Source: Vibrio bathopelagicus (lineage in GTDB: Bacteria; Pseudomonadota; Gammaproteobacteria; Enterobacterales; Vibrionaceae). Taken from it: a DNA stretch of 64,000 bases. The stretch covers positions 1,954,970 to 2,018,969 of the forward strand of contig NZ_CP062501.1 in the NCBI RefSeq assembly GCF_014879975.1, read 5' to 3'. The position numbers were made by a program, and so were the translations under genes. Positions 19,153 through 28,349 of this stretch are shown here, in pieces (the stretch's first letter is position 1; every line of letters begins with the position of its first letter). The notes under the pieces were generated by a model. That model was not told the DNA's origin. It made no database searches and saw only the letters and a list, made by a program, of their open reading frames with translations.

Positions 19153-22100
19153 GTGGTAAGAAATCCATACAAGTTAATGAGTGTTTCACTCGTTTCCACA
19201 CTGCTAATTGCTTGTGGTGGAGCAGAGTCAGACCCTAAGCTTAAACAGTCACAAACCCAGCCAAATTCTCAGAATGTTTCAGGCATAGCTTTGGATGGTT
19301 ATTTGCACAATGCGAAGGTTTGTTTAGACAAAAATAGCAATGCTATGTGCGACTCTGCTGATGGAGAAATTGCCACCACAGACGCCGAAGGACGATTTCA
19401 GCTAGACGTCGACAATGACGCTACTCAATACCCAATATTGGTCGAAGCGGTTGCAGGCGTCACCATCGATATGGATTCACCAAATCAGCCCATTGAATCC
19501 GGCTTTACGCTAGAAGTGCCGAGTAACAATTCGGATGTAATTAGCCCAGTGACCTCTTTGATTGCCAGTGTGTCGAGAACCAGTGGTATCAGTTTTGATG
19601 CAGCATCCCAGCTTGTTGCCAATGACTTAGGAATCGACAAACAACTGGCTATTGGTGATTACTCCGCCTCTAGCTCAGCTAAAAGTCGCGAAGTACATAT
19701 GTTTGCGCGCGGCGTTACTCGCGTACTTCAAGAAGCACAAATAGCCTCTGTGGACGCAGGTGTTGACCAAGTAAATGCTCGTAAAGGTGCAATGTATAAA
19801 TTGGCCGAACTTGATTTGGCAGAATTTAAAGCCAAGACAGATTTACTCTCTCATGGAGCATCTGGAACCGACAGTGCATTGAAGCAACTTGGTAAGGAAT
19901 ACCGAGATCAACTTAAGGTCTCCCAAGAAGATGTCGATGGTAATGAAATCATCGCTAAGCCTCCCGCTCCCAAACATGGTCAAGTCAATGATGCATCAGA
20001 CACCTTCAATTGGCAGTTTGTGCGTGGCTTCAACCAAAACACAGACTACGAGTATTCATTAGATTCCGGTAAAACTTGGGCAACCGTGATTCGTAAACCG
20101 ATTGTTGTTGGAAAACAGGCGTTCGAAAAAGGAGTCGTTCAAGTTCGAGTGGCCGCATCTAGCGCTCGTAATACGCCAGCAGGCAAACCGATTCTTTCAG
20201 ATAAAGCATTCACCCTGACCACAGTTCCTGCGGCACCAGCCTGGGTTACAGTGAATAACGCACTCAATCAGTTTGACTGGGCATTTATCGACTCGTTTAA
20301 TGAGCTAGACCTTTATGAATACTCATTAGATAACGGTTCGAGTTGGACAAAAGCGACTGAAAAACCACAGAACATCCGAGATCTCGATATTCCTCTTGGA
20401 CACCTAAAAGTTCGTGTTGCTAAAGATGATTCTCTAGGTCACCCAACCGGTTTAAGTGCAGCTTCAGAAACATCGATGACGGTAACCCCAGTACAACCAA
20501 CGCAGCCAGTACTGGAATTTGCTGATGACAGCACTAATCAAATCAATTGGCTTTGGGTTAACGGATACAACGCTCCGTCTTTCTACGAAATTAATCTAGG
20601 TAGCGGTTGGAAAGACGTGACCACACTGCCTTATCTCGTTGGCAATGTTTCACTTCCTGCGAACTCGATTTCGGTTCGCGTTAAGTCAAATGCATTGGAT
20701 GCACGCCCTGCAGGCGTTCCATTGGTCATTAGCTCTGCATTCACTCGCTCAGAAAGCCAGCCTGTATCGCCAACCATGCCAATTGTCGATGACGCTGAAA
20801 ACTCGTTCGCATGGACAGACGTTGAAGGATTTACGGGCAGTGACTACTACGAATACTCTTTAGACAGAGGCATTACTTTTAGCCCTGCAACTAGCAATCC
20901 ACAAACTATCCCAGATGAGGCTTTTTCCAAGGGCCAAATCTGTGTGAGAGTCAAAGCAGAATCTGATCCTCAACATGATCCTGGTGAAGCGCTATGTTCA
21001 GACAAGCTTTACTCAGTTACTCCTGATAAGCCTGTAGCACCTACATCACCAATATCTCACGATGGGTTAGACACATTTGATTGGACGTTTGTAGGCGGTT
21101 TTTCAGAAGCAACGGATTACGAGATCAATGCGCTCAACACAGGCTGGACAGTCGTTACCACAAAGCCATATCAGCTAAACGACCAAGCTTACGCCGTCGA
21201 TTCAATCCAAGTACGAGTTAAACGAGATCCGGTTACTGGCCGCCCTAGCGGTTCAGAGCTTACCAACAATATTCCGTTTACCGTTCGCCCATCAGCGCCA
21301 AATGCTCCAACAGGTTTAGTGGTTAACGACACAGACAACACGCTCGATTGGGCATACTTTGGCGAATTCACTCAACCCGAGCACTTCGAAGTAACGCTTG
21401 ATTCCGGTTCAACTTGGACAAGAGTGACCACCAAGCCTATTGCTATTGGCAATGTAGACAAGAACATCGCTGAAGTGCAGTTACGAGTGGGTAAAAACCT
21501 TACCAATGGTATGCCTCATGGTACGGCCACGCCAACAACAAAAGCCTTTACCAAGGTGTTTGAAATACCAGCTCCAACCTCACCTGAGATTGTGAATACT
21601 TTCACAGGCAGCAACCCAGTCAACACGAATGGACTTCAGTGGGCTTACTTAACCGCCAATGTTGAGGGGCAATCGGTTCGTTTTGATCAAGCCGAATACT
21701 ATGAGTTCACCAATGATAAAGGCCTCACTTGGCACCCTGTCGTTTCGAGACCTCAATTTATTGGCCCTGAAGCATACGACAAAGCTAATGTCGGTGTCCG
21801 ATTAAAAAAGAATGCGAAACAAGGTGTATCGAACTCAATCAGTGACACCCTTTGGGCTACAACGGCTAATAGCCGCTTCACGGCATTAAAATTTGTACCG
21901 ATGAAAAACCGTTCGCAGGCCGCTGATTTTAGTTACGGTGGCTCATGGAATACCTACTCCCTAAATTGCATTGCTGAATACGATGATAAAGGACAAGGGG
22001 AACCGACGTTTTGGGCGGAACGATTCTCTTCAGAAATCGATACTGTATTCGATAAGATCACAAAGGTAGATGATTGTGGTATCGCAGGTTGGACGCTTCC

Positions 22101-24021
22101 AGACACCAATGAAGTGATCACGCTATCACAGCGAGACCCTGCGACACTGCCATCAAACCTAAGAAGCTACTTAATATCGAATCAAGCACAAAATATATTA
22201 GCGGATAAGAATGGCGCCGCTGTCACTATAAACAAAGGTCAAGAATCTGTTGAGCAGTATTACAGTAAATACGCATACGCTAAATGGCAATTGCCATCAG
22301 GGCCTCAGCTGGTAAGTGACATTGATGCTTCAACAACATCTGTTGACACCCTACTCAATACACAAAACTCAATTGTAAAAGGGGCCGAGGCTTACCTAAC
22401 AACATGGTTAACGAACAATCAGAAAAAAGCGCAAAGCTACACCGCCTTAGAAACGCAAGCGCAAGCAAAAGCTGTTGAACTGGCGGCCTTTACTAAGCCA
22501 TGGCTCGACGAATTGAATACAGTGACCACGAAGCTCACCATTTACGAGTTTCAAGTCTCTGTTGCTCAAAGCCGCACTGATGCAGAGAGCCTTGAGTTCG
22601 TTACCAAAGTAAAAGCTTACAAAGAAAAAGCTGCGAAACTACAGCAAAACTCGAACGGGTTAAATGTACTAGTAGAAGGCGCTAAGTTTGCTCAGAAAAT
22701 GGCTTTCACCCAGAAAAGCTCGGTGATGCTAACCGATGCCACAAGTGCGATAGGCTCAGCTTCATTGGCTTCAGAACTGCATCAGGCAAGTTTGGATCTC
22801 TACAATGCCATTGCCGTATTAGAGAGCCAATATGCGCAAGTCGCTGACTTCATTACTCAGCTGAATACCGCGACCAACGGAATTGGCTCTGAGTTTGATT
22901 CGCTCATGGCTCTATATCAAACATTTATCAAAGAGATGAACACAACAGCCACACTCCACGATCTCGCTCAGTCTAAAGTGTTAGCAAAAGATGGACTAAA
23001 ACAAGCGGCAGACAATGGATTTAGTGTTTCTCAAGCCAACGCAATGGTAAGTAACCGCTTCGCCAAGTTGGATGAACTAGGAAACTACCTACCAAATGAC
23101 ACGACCTATCAACAAGGTTGGCGCTGCGTTGAAGACACGCAAATTTCAGGAAAACGTCGAGTATGGGCACTACTTAAAGATGGACTACCGCATGGGGCAG
23201 ACGATCTTGCTTATGATGCTTCATCGGCCGGATACGCCAGCATACTAGGCAGCAACGAATTACTCGCTAACGCTAATAACAATAAGCTGTGTGGTTTTAG
23301 TGACTGGGAAGTTCCGCACTTAGCGCAGTTGCTGTCGATTAACACCAAAGCTGTCGAAGGTTCAAATTCAAAAATGACCTTGGATACAGACGTATTTCCA
23401 AATTACTTGGGACTAAAGCCAGAGTACGACAAGTCTTACTTTGATGGTGGAACCACGTTTTATTACTGGTCTAGTGCAGCAAGCGGTGATCAACAATACA
23501 TCACGAGTTACGACACTAAGGAAAGTAGCCAAACCCTAACTAAAGCTCGTACCGATGGTTCTGAAGACAAAGTCGTCTTAGCTCGATTATTCAGAGAAAA
23601 GTCTGCTAATTATCAGTATCTAAATGCGCAAGGGACGGTGGTAACCAATCGACAAAATGCAGTGTGTGCTCAAGACACAGACAGCAACTTGGTTTGGCAA
23701 CTCTTCTCTCGAGGTGATAGTAGCCGTTTCAAGAAATACGTAGATATTGCTCCTCTTATCACCGCACAAAATACCAAGAGTATTTGTGGCAAAGCCAATT
23801 GGCGTTACCCGACAAAAGCTGAACTCTATAGCTTATTGCCACTTAACAACGAAGTATTTGAGTTCAACAACGCTACCGGCGGCAGTTACCACTACTACAT
23901 CACCAGTGACGCAGCACCTTATGGCCGCTTCAAAGGATTAAATATGACGACGATGGCGGAGAATGAAGTATCTACAACGAGCTATTCGTCAGCTTATCTA
24001 TATCGATTAATTGCAGACTAA
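19153..24021 (+). CDS. Giant lipoprotein with seven ~90-aa repeats and DUF1566 (Lcl) domains
   Basis: 1622 aa, started at a GTG at 19153 behind TTTGGAG. Lipobox LIAC puts the acylated Cys at residue 21. In order: residues 40-140, a module shared with the 688-aa lipoprotein (CLDKNSNAMCDSADGE, then SPVTSLIASVS); about 150-265, helical; about 270-906, seven Ig-like repeats with the pattern F-x-W-x-F-V-x-G-F ... Y-E-x-S-L-D-x-G ... K-P ... V-x-V-R-V; about 907-1030, a first DUF1566/Lcl-like domain (CGIAGWTLPDTNEVITL); about 1060-1340, a long helical, probably coiled-coil stretch; 1350-1622, two more DUF1566-like domains (GFSDWEVPHLAQLLSI; GKANWRYPTKAELYSLL). This architecture suggests a stalk with tip domains exposed at the surface. 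It lies directly upstream of the Tad pilus genes; an adhesin or pilus accessory role is inferred. Confidence 0.8.
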   Translation: MVRNPYKLMSVSLVSTLLIACGGAESDPKLKQSQTQPNSQNVSGIALDGYLHNAKVCLDKNSNAMCDSADGEIATTDAEGRFQLDVDNDATQYPILVEAVAGVTIDMDSPNQPIESGFTLEVPSNNSDVISPVTSLIASVSRTSGISFDAASQLVANDLGIDKQLAIGDYSASSSAKSREVHMFARGVTRVLQEAQIASVDAGVDQVNARKGAMYKLAELDLAEFKAKTDLLSHGASGTDSALKQLGKEYRDQLKVSQEDVDGNEIIAKPPAPKHGQVNDASDTFNWQFVRGFNQNTDYEYSLDSGKTWATVIRKPIVVGKQAFEKGVVQVRVAASSARNTPAGKPILSDKAFTLTTVPAAPAWVTVNNALNQFDWAFIDSFNELDLYEYSLDNGSSWTKATEKPQNIRDLDIPLGHLKVRVAKDDSLGHPTGLSAASETSMTVTPVQPTQPVLEFADDSTNQINWLWVNGYNAPSFYEINLGSGWKDVTTLPYLVGNVSLPANSISVRVKSNALDARPAGVPLVISSAFTRSESQPVSPTMPIVDDAENSFAWTDVEGFTGSDYYEYSLDRGITFSPATSNPQTIPDEAFSKGQICVRVKAESDPQHDPGEALCSDKLYSVTPDKPVAPTSPISHDGLDTFDWTFVGGFSEATDYEINALNTGWTVVTTKPYQLNDQAYAVDSIQVRVKRDPVTGRPSGSELTNNIPFTVRPSAPNAPTGLVVNDTDNTLDWAYFGEFTQPEHFEVTLDSGSTWTRVTTKPIAIGNVDKNIAEVQLRVGKNLTNGMPHGTATPTTKAFTKVFEIPAPTSPEIVNTFTGSNPVNTNGLQWAYLTANVEGQSVRFDQAEYYEFTNDKGLTWHPVVSRPQFIGPEAYDKANVGVRLKKNAKQGVSNSISDTLWATTANSRFTALKFVPMKNRSQAADFSYGGSWNTYSLNCIAEYDDKGQGEPTFWAERFSSEIDTVFDKITKVDDCGIAGWTLPDTNEVITLSQRDPATLPSNLRSYLISNQAQNILADKNGAAVTINKGQESVEQYYSKYAYAKWQLPSGPQLVSDIDASTTSVDTLLNTQNSIVKGAEAYLTTWLTNNQKKAQSYTALETQAQAKAVELAAFTKPWLDELNTVTTKLTIYEFQVSVAQSRTDAESLEFVTKVKAYKEKAAKLQQNSNGLNVLVEGAKFAQKMAFTQKSSVMLTDATSAIGSASLASELHQASLDLYNAIAVLESQYAQVADFITQLNTATNGIGSEFDSLMALYQTFIKEMNTTATLHDLAQSKVLAKDGLKQAADNGFSVSQANAMVSNRFAKLDELGNYLPNDTTYQQGWRCVEDTQISGKRRVWALLKDGLPHGADDLAYDASSAGYASILGSNELLANANNNKLCGFSDWEVPHLAQLLSINTKAVEGSNSKMTLDTDVFPNYLGLKPEYDKSYFDGGTTFYYWSSAASGDQQYITSYDTKESSQTLTKARTDGSEDKVVLARLFREKSANYQYLNAQGTVVTNRQNAVCAQDTDSNLVWQLFSRGDSSRFKKYVDIAPLITAQNTKSICGKANWRYPTKAELYSLLPLNNEVFEFNNATGGSYHYYITSDAAPYGRFKGLNMTTMAENEVSTTSYSSAYLYRLIAD
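19960..21870 (+). repeat. Seven protein-level repeats of about 90 residues
   Basis: Residues about 270-906 of the giant lipoprotein divide into seven units. Each opens with Pro-rich phrases such as PAAPAW or PVAPTSP, then D-x-F-x-W, Y-E-Y-S-L-D-x-G, K-P and a closing V-R-V strand. DNA identity between units is low, so this is old duplication rather than a recombining array. Unit 7 carries an insertion of about 10 residues. Confidence 0.85.
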
Positions 24022-24045
24022 CGACACTGTTACTTATTACCACAG

Positions 24046-24067
24046 CAGCCTCAGCTGAGGCTGTTTT
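24046..24067 (+). terminator. Palindromic terminator or attenuator upstream of flp
   Basis: The 18-bp palindrome CAGCCTCAGCTGAGGCTG (24046-24063) is followed by TTTT. It lies 24 bp after the giant lipoprotein stop codon and 22 bp before the flp ATG, so it should separate or attenuate transcription between the two. Confidence 0.75.
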
Positions 24068-24085
24068 CATCAAGGAAACAAAAAC

Positions 24086-24265
24086 ATGTTTAACAAGAAA
24101 AAGCAGCGCGGCGCGGCCGCTATCGAGTACGCAATTCTCGCAGCAGCAATGTCAGTGGTTTTACTCAATTTTGTAGGTGGCAAGAATGGCGATCTAACCG
24201 AAGCCATTACTGGCGCGTACCAGACTGTCGTCGAACAGCTCGAAGACGCTCAAAAGTCAGAATAA
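24086..24265 (+). CDS. flp: Flp major pilin
   Basis: 59-aa prepilin, too short for most gene finders. A basic leader (MFNKKKQRG) ends in Gly9, and the mature protein starts AAAIEYAILAAAMSVV with Glu at +5 and Tyr at +6, the hallmark of Flp pilins. The rest of the N-terminal helix is hydrophobic and the tail is short and acidic (EQLEDAQKSE). AAGGA precedes the ATG. It is the first gene of the Tad operon and should be polymerised into a thin, bundled surface fibre used for adhesion. Cleavage needs a prepilin peptidase not encoded here. Confidence 0.95.
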   Translation: MFNKKKQRGAAAIEYAILAAAMSVVLLNFVGGKNGDLTEAITGAYQTVVEQLEDAQKSE

Positions 24266-24295
24266 GTCCGTTTACCGTAAATTAAAGGAATAGTT

Positions 24296-25174
24296 ATGAC
24301 TGCCAAGCGACTCATGTTGCTGTCGTTATTTTGCTCGGTGCTCGGATTATCCGTATTACTGTTGAGTCAAACCAATAACGAGTCTGCGAGCACCTCTGTA
24401 TCGGCTACAGAGCAAACTATCAAAGTGCTGGTTCCAACTCGCACTATCGAGATAGGCCAAACCTACACTCCAAACTCGTTTCGATGGAAAACTATTCCAT
24501 TGGAAGAGTTGGAAAATTACATCGACTACGTGACACCTAAAGATATTTCAGCCGACCACACGATGTCAGGGCTAGCACGCACCAAGTTAGTCAAAGACTC
24601 CGTGTTATCGAAGGCTGACATTACAGAACCTAAAGGGGGCTACTCACTCTCATTGAAGTTGCAACCGGGCTATCGCGCGATTTCGGTTCCTGTCGATCAA
24701 GTCACGTCAAACTCAGGCTTTATTGAGCCGGGCGATCGAGTGGATATTCTCCTACTCGGCTCACAAGATGGTGAGCTGCTACGTTATGGAAACTCATCTC
24801 AAGGATTGTACGTTACAACGATAGTGCATGATGCAAGAGTCTTGGCATTCAACAACAAGCAAACGGCAGAGTCTTATCAAAAGGCTCGGGAATCTACTGG
24901 TTTCGAAAATGGTATTCCTGAAGACAGCAGTGTCTCTTTAGAAGTGACACCCGAGCAAGCAAACCAAGTGGTACTTGCGAAACAGTTAGGAAAGTTAACG
25001 CTTGTATTGCGCGGGCAAAACGAGACTCAAGATCAACCTCAACACGCAAATGCAGTGACGCTGAAAGTCATTTCTCCAGATACAACTCAAGTGCTACCTG
25101 ACGTAGGTTTAGTGGAATTTAGAGCCGACAATAAAACTGTTAAAACTAATACTGGAGCTGATAACAATGGCTAA
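24296..25174 (+). CDS. cpaB: Flp pilus assembly protein CpaB/RcpC
   Basis: 292 aa with one N-terminal membrane anchor (RLMLLSLFCSVLGLSVLLLS), a SAF domain at about residues 42-105 (IKVLVPTRTIEIGQTYTPNS, FRWKTIPLEELENYI) and a second domain with the family motif GYRAISVPVDQVTSNSGFIE followed by PGDRVDILL. CpaB is a periplasmic part of the Tad secretion channel and works with the CpaC secretin. It overlaps cpaC by 8 bp. In typical Tad loci a prepilin peptidase gene often lies between flp and cpaB; here there is only a 30-bp gap. Confidence 0.93.
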   Translation: MTAKRLMLLSLFCSVLGLSVLLLSQTNNESASTSVSATEQTIKVLVPTRTIEIGQTYTPNSFRWKTIPLEELENYIDYVTPKDISADHTMSGLARTKLVKDSVLSKADITEPKGGYSLSLKLQPGYRAISVPVDQVTSNSGFIEPGDRVDILLLGSQDGELLRYGNSSQGLYVTTIVHDARVLAFNNKQTAESYQKARESTGFENGIPEDSSVSLEVTPEQANQVVLAKQLGKLTLVLRGQNETQDQPQHANAVTLKVISPDTTQVLPDVGLVEFRADNKTVKTNTGADNNG

Positions 25175-26561
25175 TATCTGTCGTTGGTGGGGTGTTCTCC
25201 TGCTTTCAAGCCTATGTGTCTCTTTTGCATCTGCAGCATCAACATTTGATGTCACGATCAATGAGGCAAGAATGATTCGCTTACCAGAAAAAGCGAAATC
25301 CATTTTCATCTCTAGCACCCATATCGCTGATTACCAAACCTTAACCAATACTAAGGTGATGATATTTGGTAAGCGAGCTGGCAGCGCTACGATCACCGTT
25401 TTGAATGAGCAAGAGCGCGTGATTTATACCAATAAAATTCGCGTGACGCACAACAGCCGCGAGTTCAATGAACTGGTCAAAAATAAATTCCCTGAAGCCT
25501 CAGTAAACGCGGAATCTCTTGGCGGAAAATTATGGCTTAAAGGACGCGTTCCTTCTCCAATGATGGCACACAACATCGTGTCGCTAGCGAAAGGCTACCT
25601 ATCCCCTATCGTGGGTTCTACCCAACAACAAGAGAACTCAGGTTCAGAGGGCAACAATAGCAACAGCAATTCAGCCAATCAAAATCAACAAACTCAACCC
25701 AATGATGATGAGCTGATCAATCAGTTGGTTGTCACCATGCCAAATCAGGTCAACATTCGTGTAAAAATCGCTGAAGTATCGAGAAATGTATCCAACAAAT
25801 TGGGGATAAAATGGGGTTCGATCGCTGGTGGTGTAGGGCAATTTTCATTTTCAAAGCTGCCTAACGTCAGTAGCTGGGGCAAACCGAGTATTACCGCTCT
25901 AATTGATGCGCTAGCGACTAACGGCATGATGTCTGTACTTGCTGAACCTAACTTGACGGCGATGTCAGGTGAAGACGCTGAGTTTCTTGTTGGTGGGCAA
26001 GTACCGCTACCACTGATTACGGCTGACACCACTCAGATTGAATACAAGGATTTCGGTGTGAAACTGAATTTCACGCCGACCGTGCTCAGCCAAAACCGCA
26101 TTAGTTTAAAGGTGAACCCAGAAGTCAGTAACGTCTCAATCGAAAGCCAACAAGTGATACACGGAACTAACTTCCCTTCTTTTACCACTCGTAGCGCCTC
26201 TACCACCATTGAATTGGCCAGTGGGCAGAGCTTTGCTTTAGGCGGGTTATTAAAATCGGAAGACATCGAACAGCTACAAAAAGTACCTCTTATCGGTGAA
26301 ATACCTGTCCTCGGTAGCCTATTCCGCTCGACTGAATTCACTCGTAGAGAAACCGAACTGATCATCATAGTAACCGCGTACCTGGTGCAACCGACTCGTT
26401 CGGATTCAATGCCACTTCCAACCGATGGCTTAATCCCGTTGAGCGATGTTGAACGTTTACTTGCATGGCCAAGAAATCAACAAAAAGCATCACATAATCA
26501 AGCGACTTATACCGACAACCAGAAGCCTCGCTTACTGGGTGACAACGGGTTCTACTACTGA
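25167..26561 (+). CDS. cpaC: Tad secretin CpaC/RcpA
   Basis: 464 aa with a signal peptide (WWGVLLLSSLCVSFASA). Residues about 25-110 are the pilus-assembly N-domain, followed by a BON-like segment. A Ser/Asn/Gln-rich linker covers about 150-185, and the secretin core runs from about 200 to 430, ending GGLLKSEDIEQLQKVPLIGE and IPVLGSLFRSTEFTRRETEL. It forms the outer-membrane ring through which the pilus emerges. The stop codon overlaps the Shine-Dalgarno of cpaD. The low-complexity linker is unusual but not damaging. Confidence 0.94.
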   Translation: MANICRWWGVLLLSSLCVSFASAASTFDVTINEARMIRLPEKAKSIFISSTHIADYQTLTNTKVMIFGKRAGSATITVLNEQERVIYTNKIRVTHNSREFNELVKNKFPEASVNAESLGGKLWLKGRVPSPMMAHNIVSLAKGYLSPIVGSTQQQENSGSEGNNSNSNSANQNQQTQPNDDELINQLVVTMPNQVNIRVKIAEVSRNVSNKLGIKWGSIAGGVGQFSFSKLPNVSSWGKPSITALIDALATNGMMSVLAEPNLTAMSGEDAEFLVGGQVPLPLITADTTQIEYKDFGVKLNFTPTVLSQNRISLKVNPEVSNVSIESQQVIHGTNFPSFTTRSASTTIELASGQSFALGGLLKSEDIEQLQKVPLIGEIPVLGSLFRSTEFTRRETELIIIVTAYLVQPTRSDSMPLPTDGLIPLSDVERLLAWPRNQQKASHNQATYTDNQKPRLLGDNGFYY

Positions 26562-26568
26562 GGACATC

Positions 26569-27192
26569 ATGAACAAATTATCCTTATTACTGCCCGCTCT
26601 CATTGCGCTTGCGGGTTGCGCGCCAACGCCTACAACCCAACAACCTTCTGTGGATGTGGTGTCCGTGACAAACAAACTAACTTTAACATTGTCGGGCAAA
26701 ACGATGTCGGCTCAAGAGAAAGCTGACATCTCTGACTTTATTGCTCGTCGAGGAACGCTGTCCAACTTAATGGTCAAGATCGAAAATACGACACCGAAAG
26801 GAGCAAGCCAAAGCGAAAAAGTCAGGCTTCACCTCATCGAGTCAGGGCTTTACCCTTCTCAAATTTCAGTATCGAATCCATCGGTACAAGGTCAAGGTGC
26901 ACTCACGATTTTTGTTGAATCTTATCGTGCCAAAGTAACGGCATGTGACGCGGGTAAAACACCAAGAACCACGCTCAACGCTTATCGTACTCAGCGCAAT
27001 TTTGGCTGTGCGAATGCCAGCGCACTTGCGCAAATGGTCGCAAATCCAAAAGACCTGATTGTTGGTCAACCCATCGACAGTGCACAAGGACAAAAAGCGG
27101 TGTCTAGCATCGACAATTACTTTGCACCACCAGCACAAAACCAACAGACAAACTCTGGTTCTTCGAATACCACGCTAGGAGGTTCGCAATGA
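26569..27192 (+). CDS. cpaD: Tad pilus lipoprotein CpaD/RcpB
   Basis: 207 aa from the ATG at 26569, preceded by GAGGA. A longer reading frame from 26446 overlaps cpaC and was rejected. It has a lipoprotein signal (LLLPALIALAGC, acylated Cys16). The CpaD signature appears at the C-terminal half: TLNAYRTQRNFGCANASALA, then QMVANPKDLIVGQP. Members support the secretin in the outer membrane. It ends in an Asn/Gln/Ser tail and overlaps tadZ by 4 bp. Confidence 0.9.
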   Translation: MNKLSLLLPALIALAGCAPTPTTQQPSVDVVSVTNKLTLTLSGKTMSAQEKADISDFIARRGTLSNLMVKIENTTPKGASQSEKVRLHLIESGLYPSQISVSNPSVQGQGALTIFVESYRAKVTACDAGKTPRTTLNAYRTQRNFGCANASALAQMVANPKDLIVGQPIDSAQGQKAVSSIDNYFAPPAQNQQTNSGSSNTTLGGSQ

Positions 27193-28349
27193 ATCAAGTA
27201 CATAATTTAACGGTACTCATCGCGGCATCGGAGCAACTCGATACACTAGCGCTTACATACACACTGAATGATTTCGGTATCAACAACATCACGACCTCTT
27301 CGAATCAAGAAGATGACGTGGTGAGACAGGTACTTAAGAATGATGTTAAAACCATCTTCCTCGATGTACTGAATAGCGAATTGCCAGAGTCGAAACAGGT
27401 TGTGCAGCGTTTAATACAACGTACTGGGTGCCAAGTTATCGCGATTGGTCATTCAACTGAAATTTTTGCTTACCGTGGAATGCTCGCATCCGGTGCCAGT
27501 GACTACCTAGTCAACCCAGTGACACCACAAGATCTTGAACACGTCTCTTTTGCTGCTTTGCAACTCAACAACGAAAAACGAAATGAAAAAATCGTTTCCA
27601 TTGTCAGTGCAAAAGGTGGCTCAGGAAGCAGCACCATTATCGCGACGTTATCACAGCAGCTTGCCGAACTCGATAAACGAGTAACCTGTATGGACCTCGA
27701 TTTTTCGATGGGTGATTTGGATTTGCTACTCAATGTCGAAGGTAACACGGCTTTGGTAGAGCTTTTACAATACCCTGAAAGATTAGACCCCCTCGTGTTC
27801 GAGCGCAGCGGAATCAGTGTGTCATCCGAGCACACGCTCTTTACCGGTTATCTACCTTTAGACACCACACCCTTTTGGCCACAAAAGAGTGCATTTGATC
27901 AGTTTACAAAATTCTGCCTGCAAAGTTCAGACTACTTACTGATCGACATCCCGACCTATTCCTTACGCGACCAGGTTGGCTTTGAAGCGTTAAAAAGTGC
28001 CGATATCCGCATCATTGTGGTGGAACCTACACTCAGCTCCATTCGCAATGCAGGTCAGATAATCAAACGACTTCAAAACCAAACGGCTTCACAAACTATT
28101 GTGGTGTTGAACCATTGTAAGTCCGACTCCGCATCCCTTATTTCGGTCAATGATGTGGAGAAATCACTCGGTACATCCGTAGACGTCGTCATTCCGTTTT
28201 TGCCTAACCATTTCTTGAGCAAGTCATCGCTTGGACAGCCAGCCCATAAAGGCAATAGAAAAGTGAAGATCGCGTTTAACTCTCTACTTGAGCTAGTTAC
28301 TGGTGAGCCGCAACAAGGCAGCCGCCGTTTTTGGAAGCGAGGCGCATAA
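27189..28349 (+). CDS. tadZ: Pilus localisation ATPase TadZ/CpaE
   Basis: 386-aa cytosolic protein. Residues 1-125 form an atypical receiver-like domain (LTVLIAASEQLDTLALTYTL). Residues about 135-370 form a MinD/ParA-type ATPase with a P-loop AKGGSGSSTIIATL near residue 141 and LDFSMGDLDLLLN. The signature KGGxGK lysine is replaced by Ser, a divergence known in the TadZ family, so ATP binding without ordinary hydrolysis is possible. TadZ places the pilus machine at a pole or focus. It overlaps tadA by 1 bp. Confidence 0.92.
   Translation: MNQVHNLTVLIAASEQLDTLALTYTLNDFGINNITTSSNQEDDVVRQVLKNDVKTIFLDVLNSELPESKQVVQRLIQRTGCQVIAIGHSTEIFAYRGMLASGASDYLVNPVTPQDLEHVSFAALQLNNEKRNEKIVSIVSAKGGSGSSTIIATLSQQLAELDKRVTCMDLDFSMGDLDLLLNVEGNTALVELLQYPERLDPLVFERSGISVSSEHTLFTGYLPLDTTPFWPQKSAFDQFTKFCLQSSDYLLIDIPTYSLRDQVGFEALKSADIRIIVVEPTLSSIRNAGQIIKRLQNQTASQTIVVLNHCKSDSASLISVNDVEKSLGTSVDVVIPFLPNHFLSKSSLGQPAHKGNRKVKIAFNSLLELVTGEPQQGSRRFWKRGA

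Noticed and set aside
26446..26568. Extended start for cpaD
   Set aside because: It lies inside cpaC and hides the lipoprotein signal; the ATG at 26569 has a good Shine-Dalgarno.
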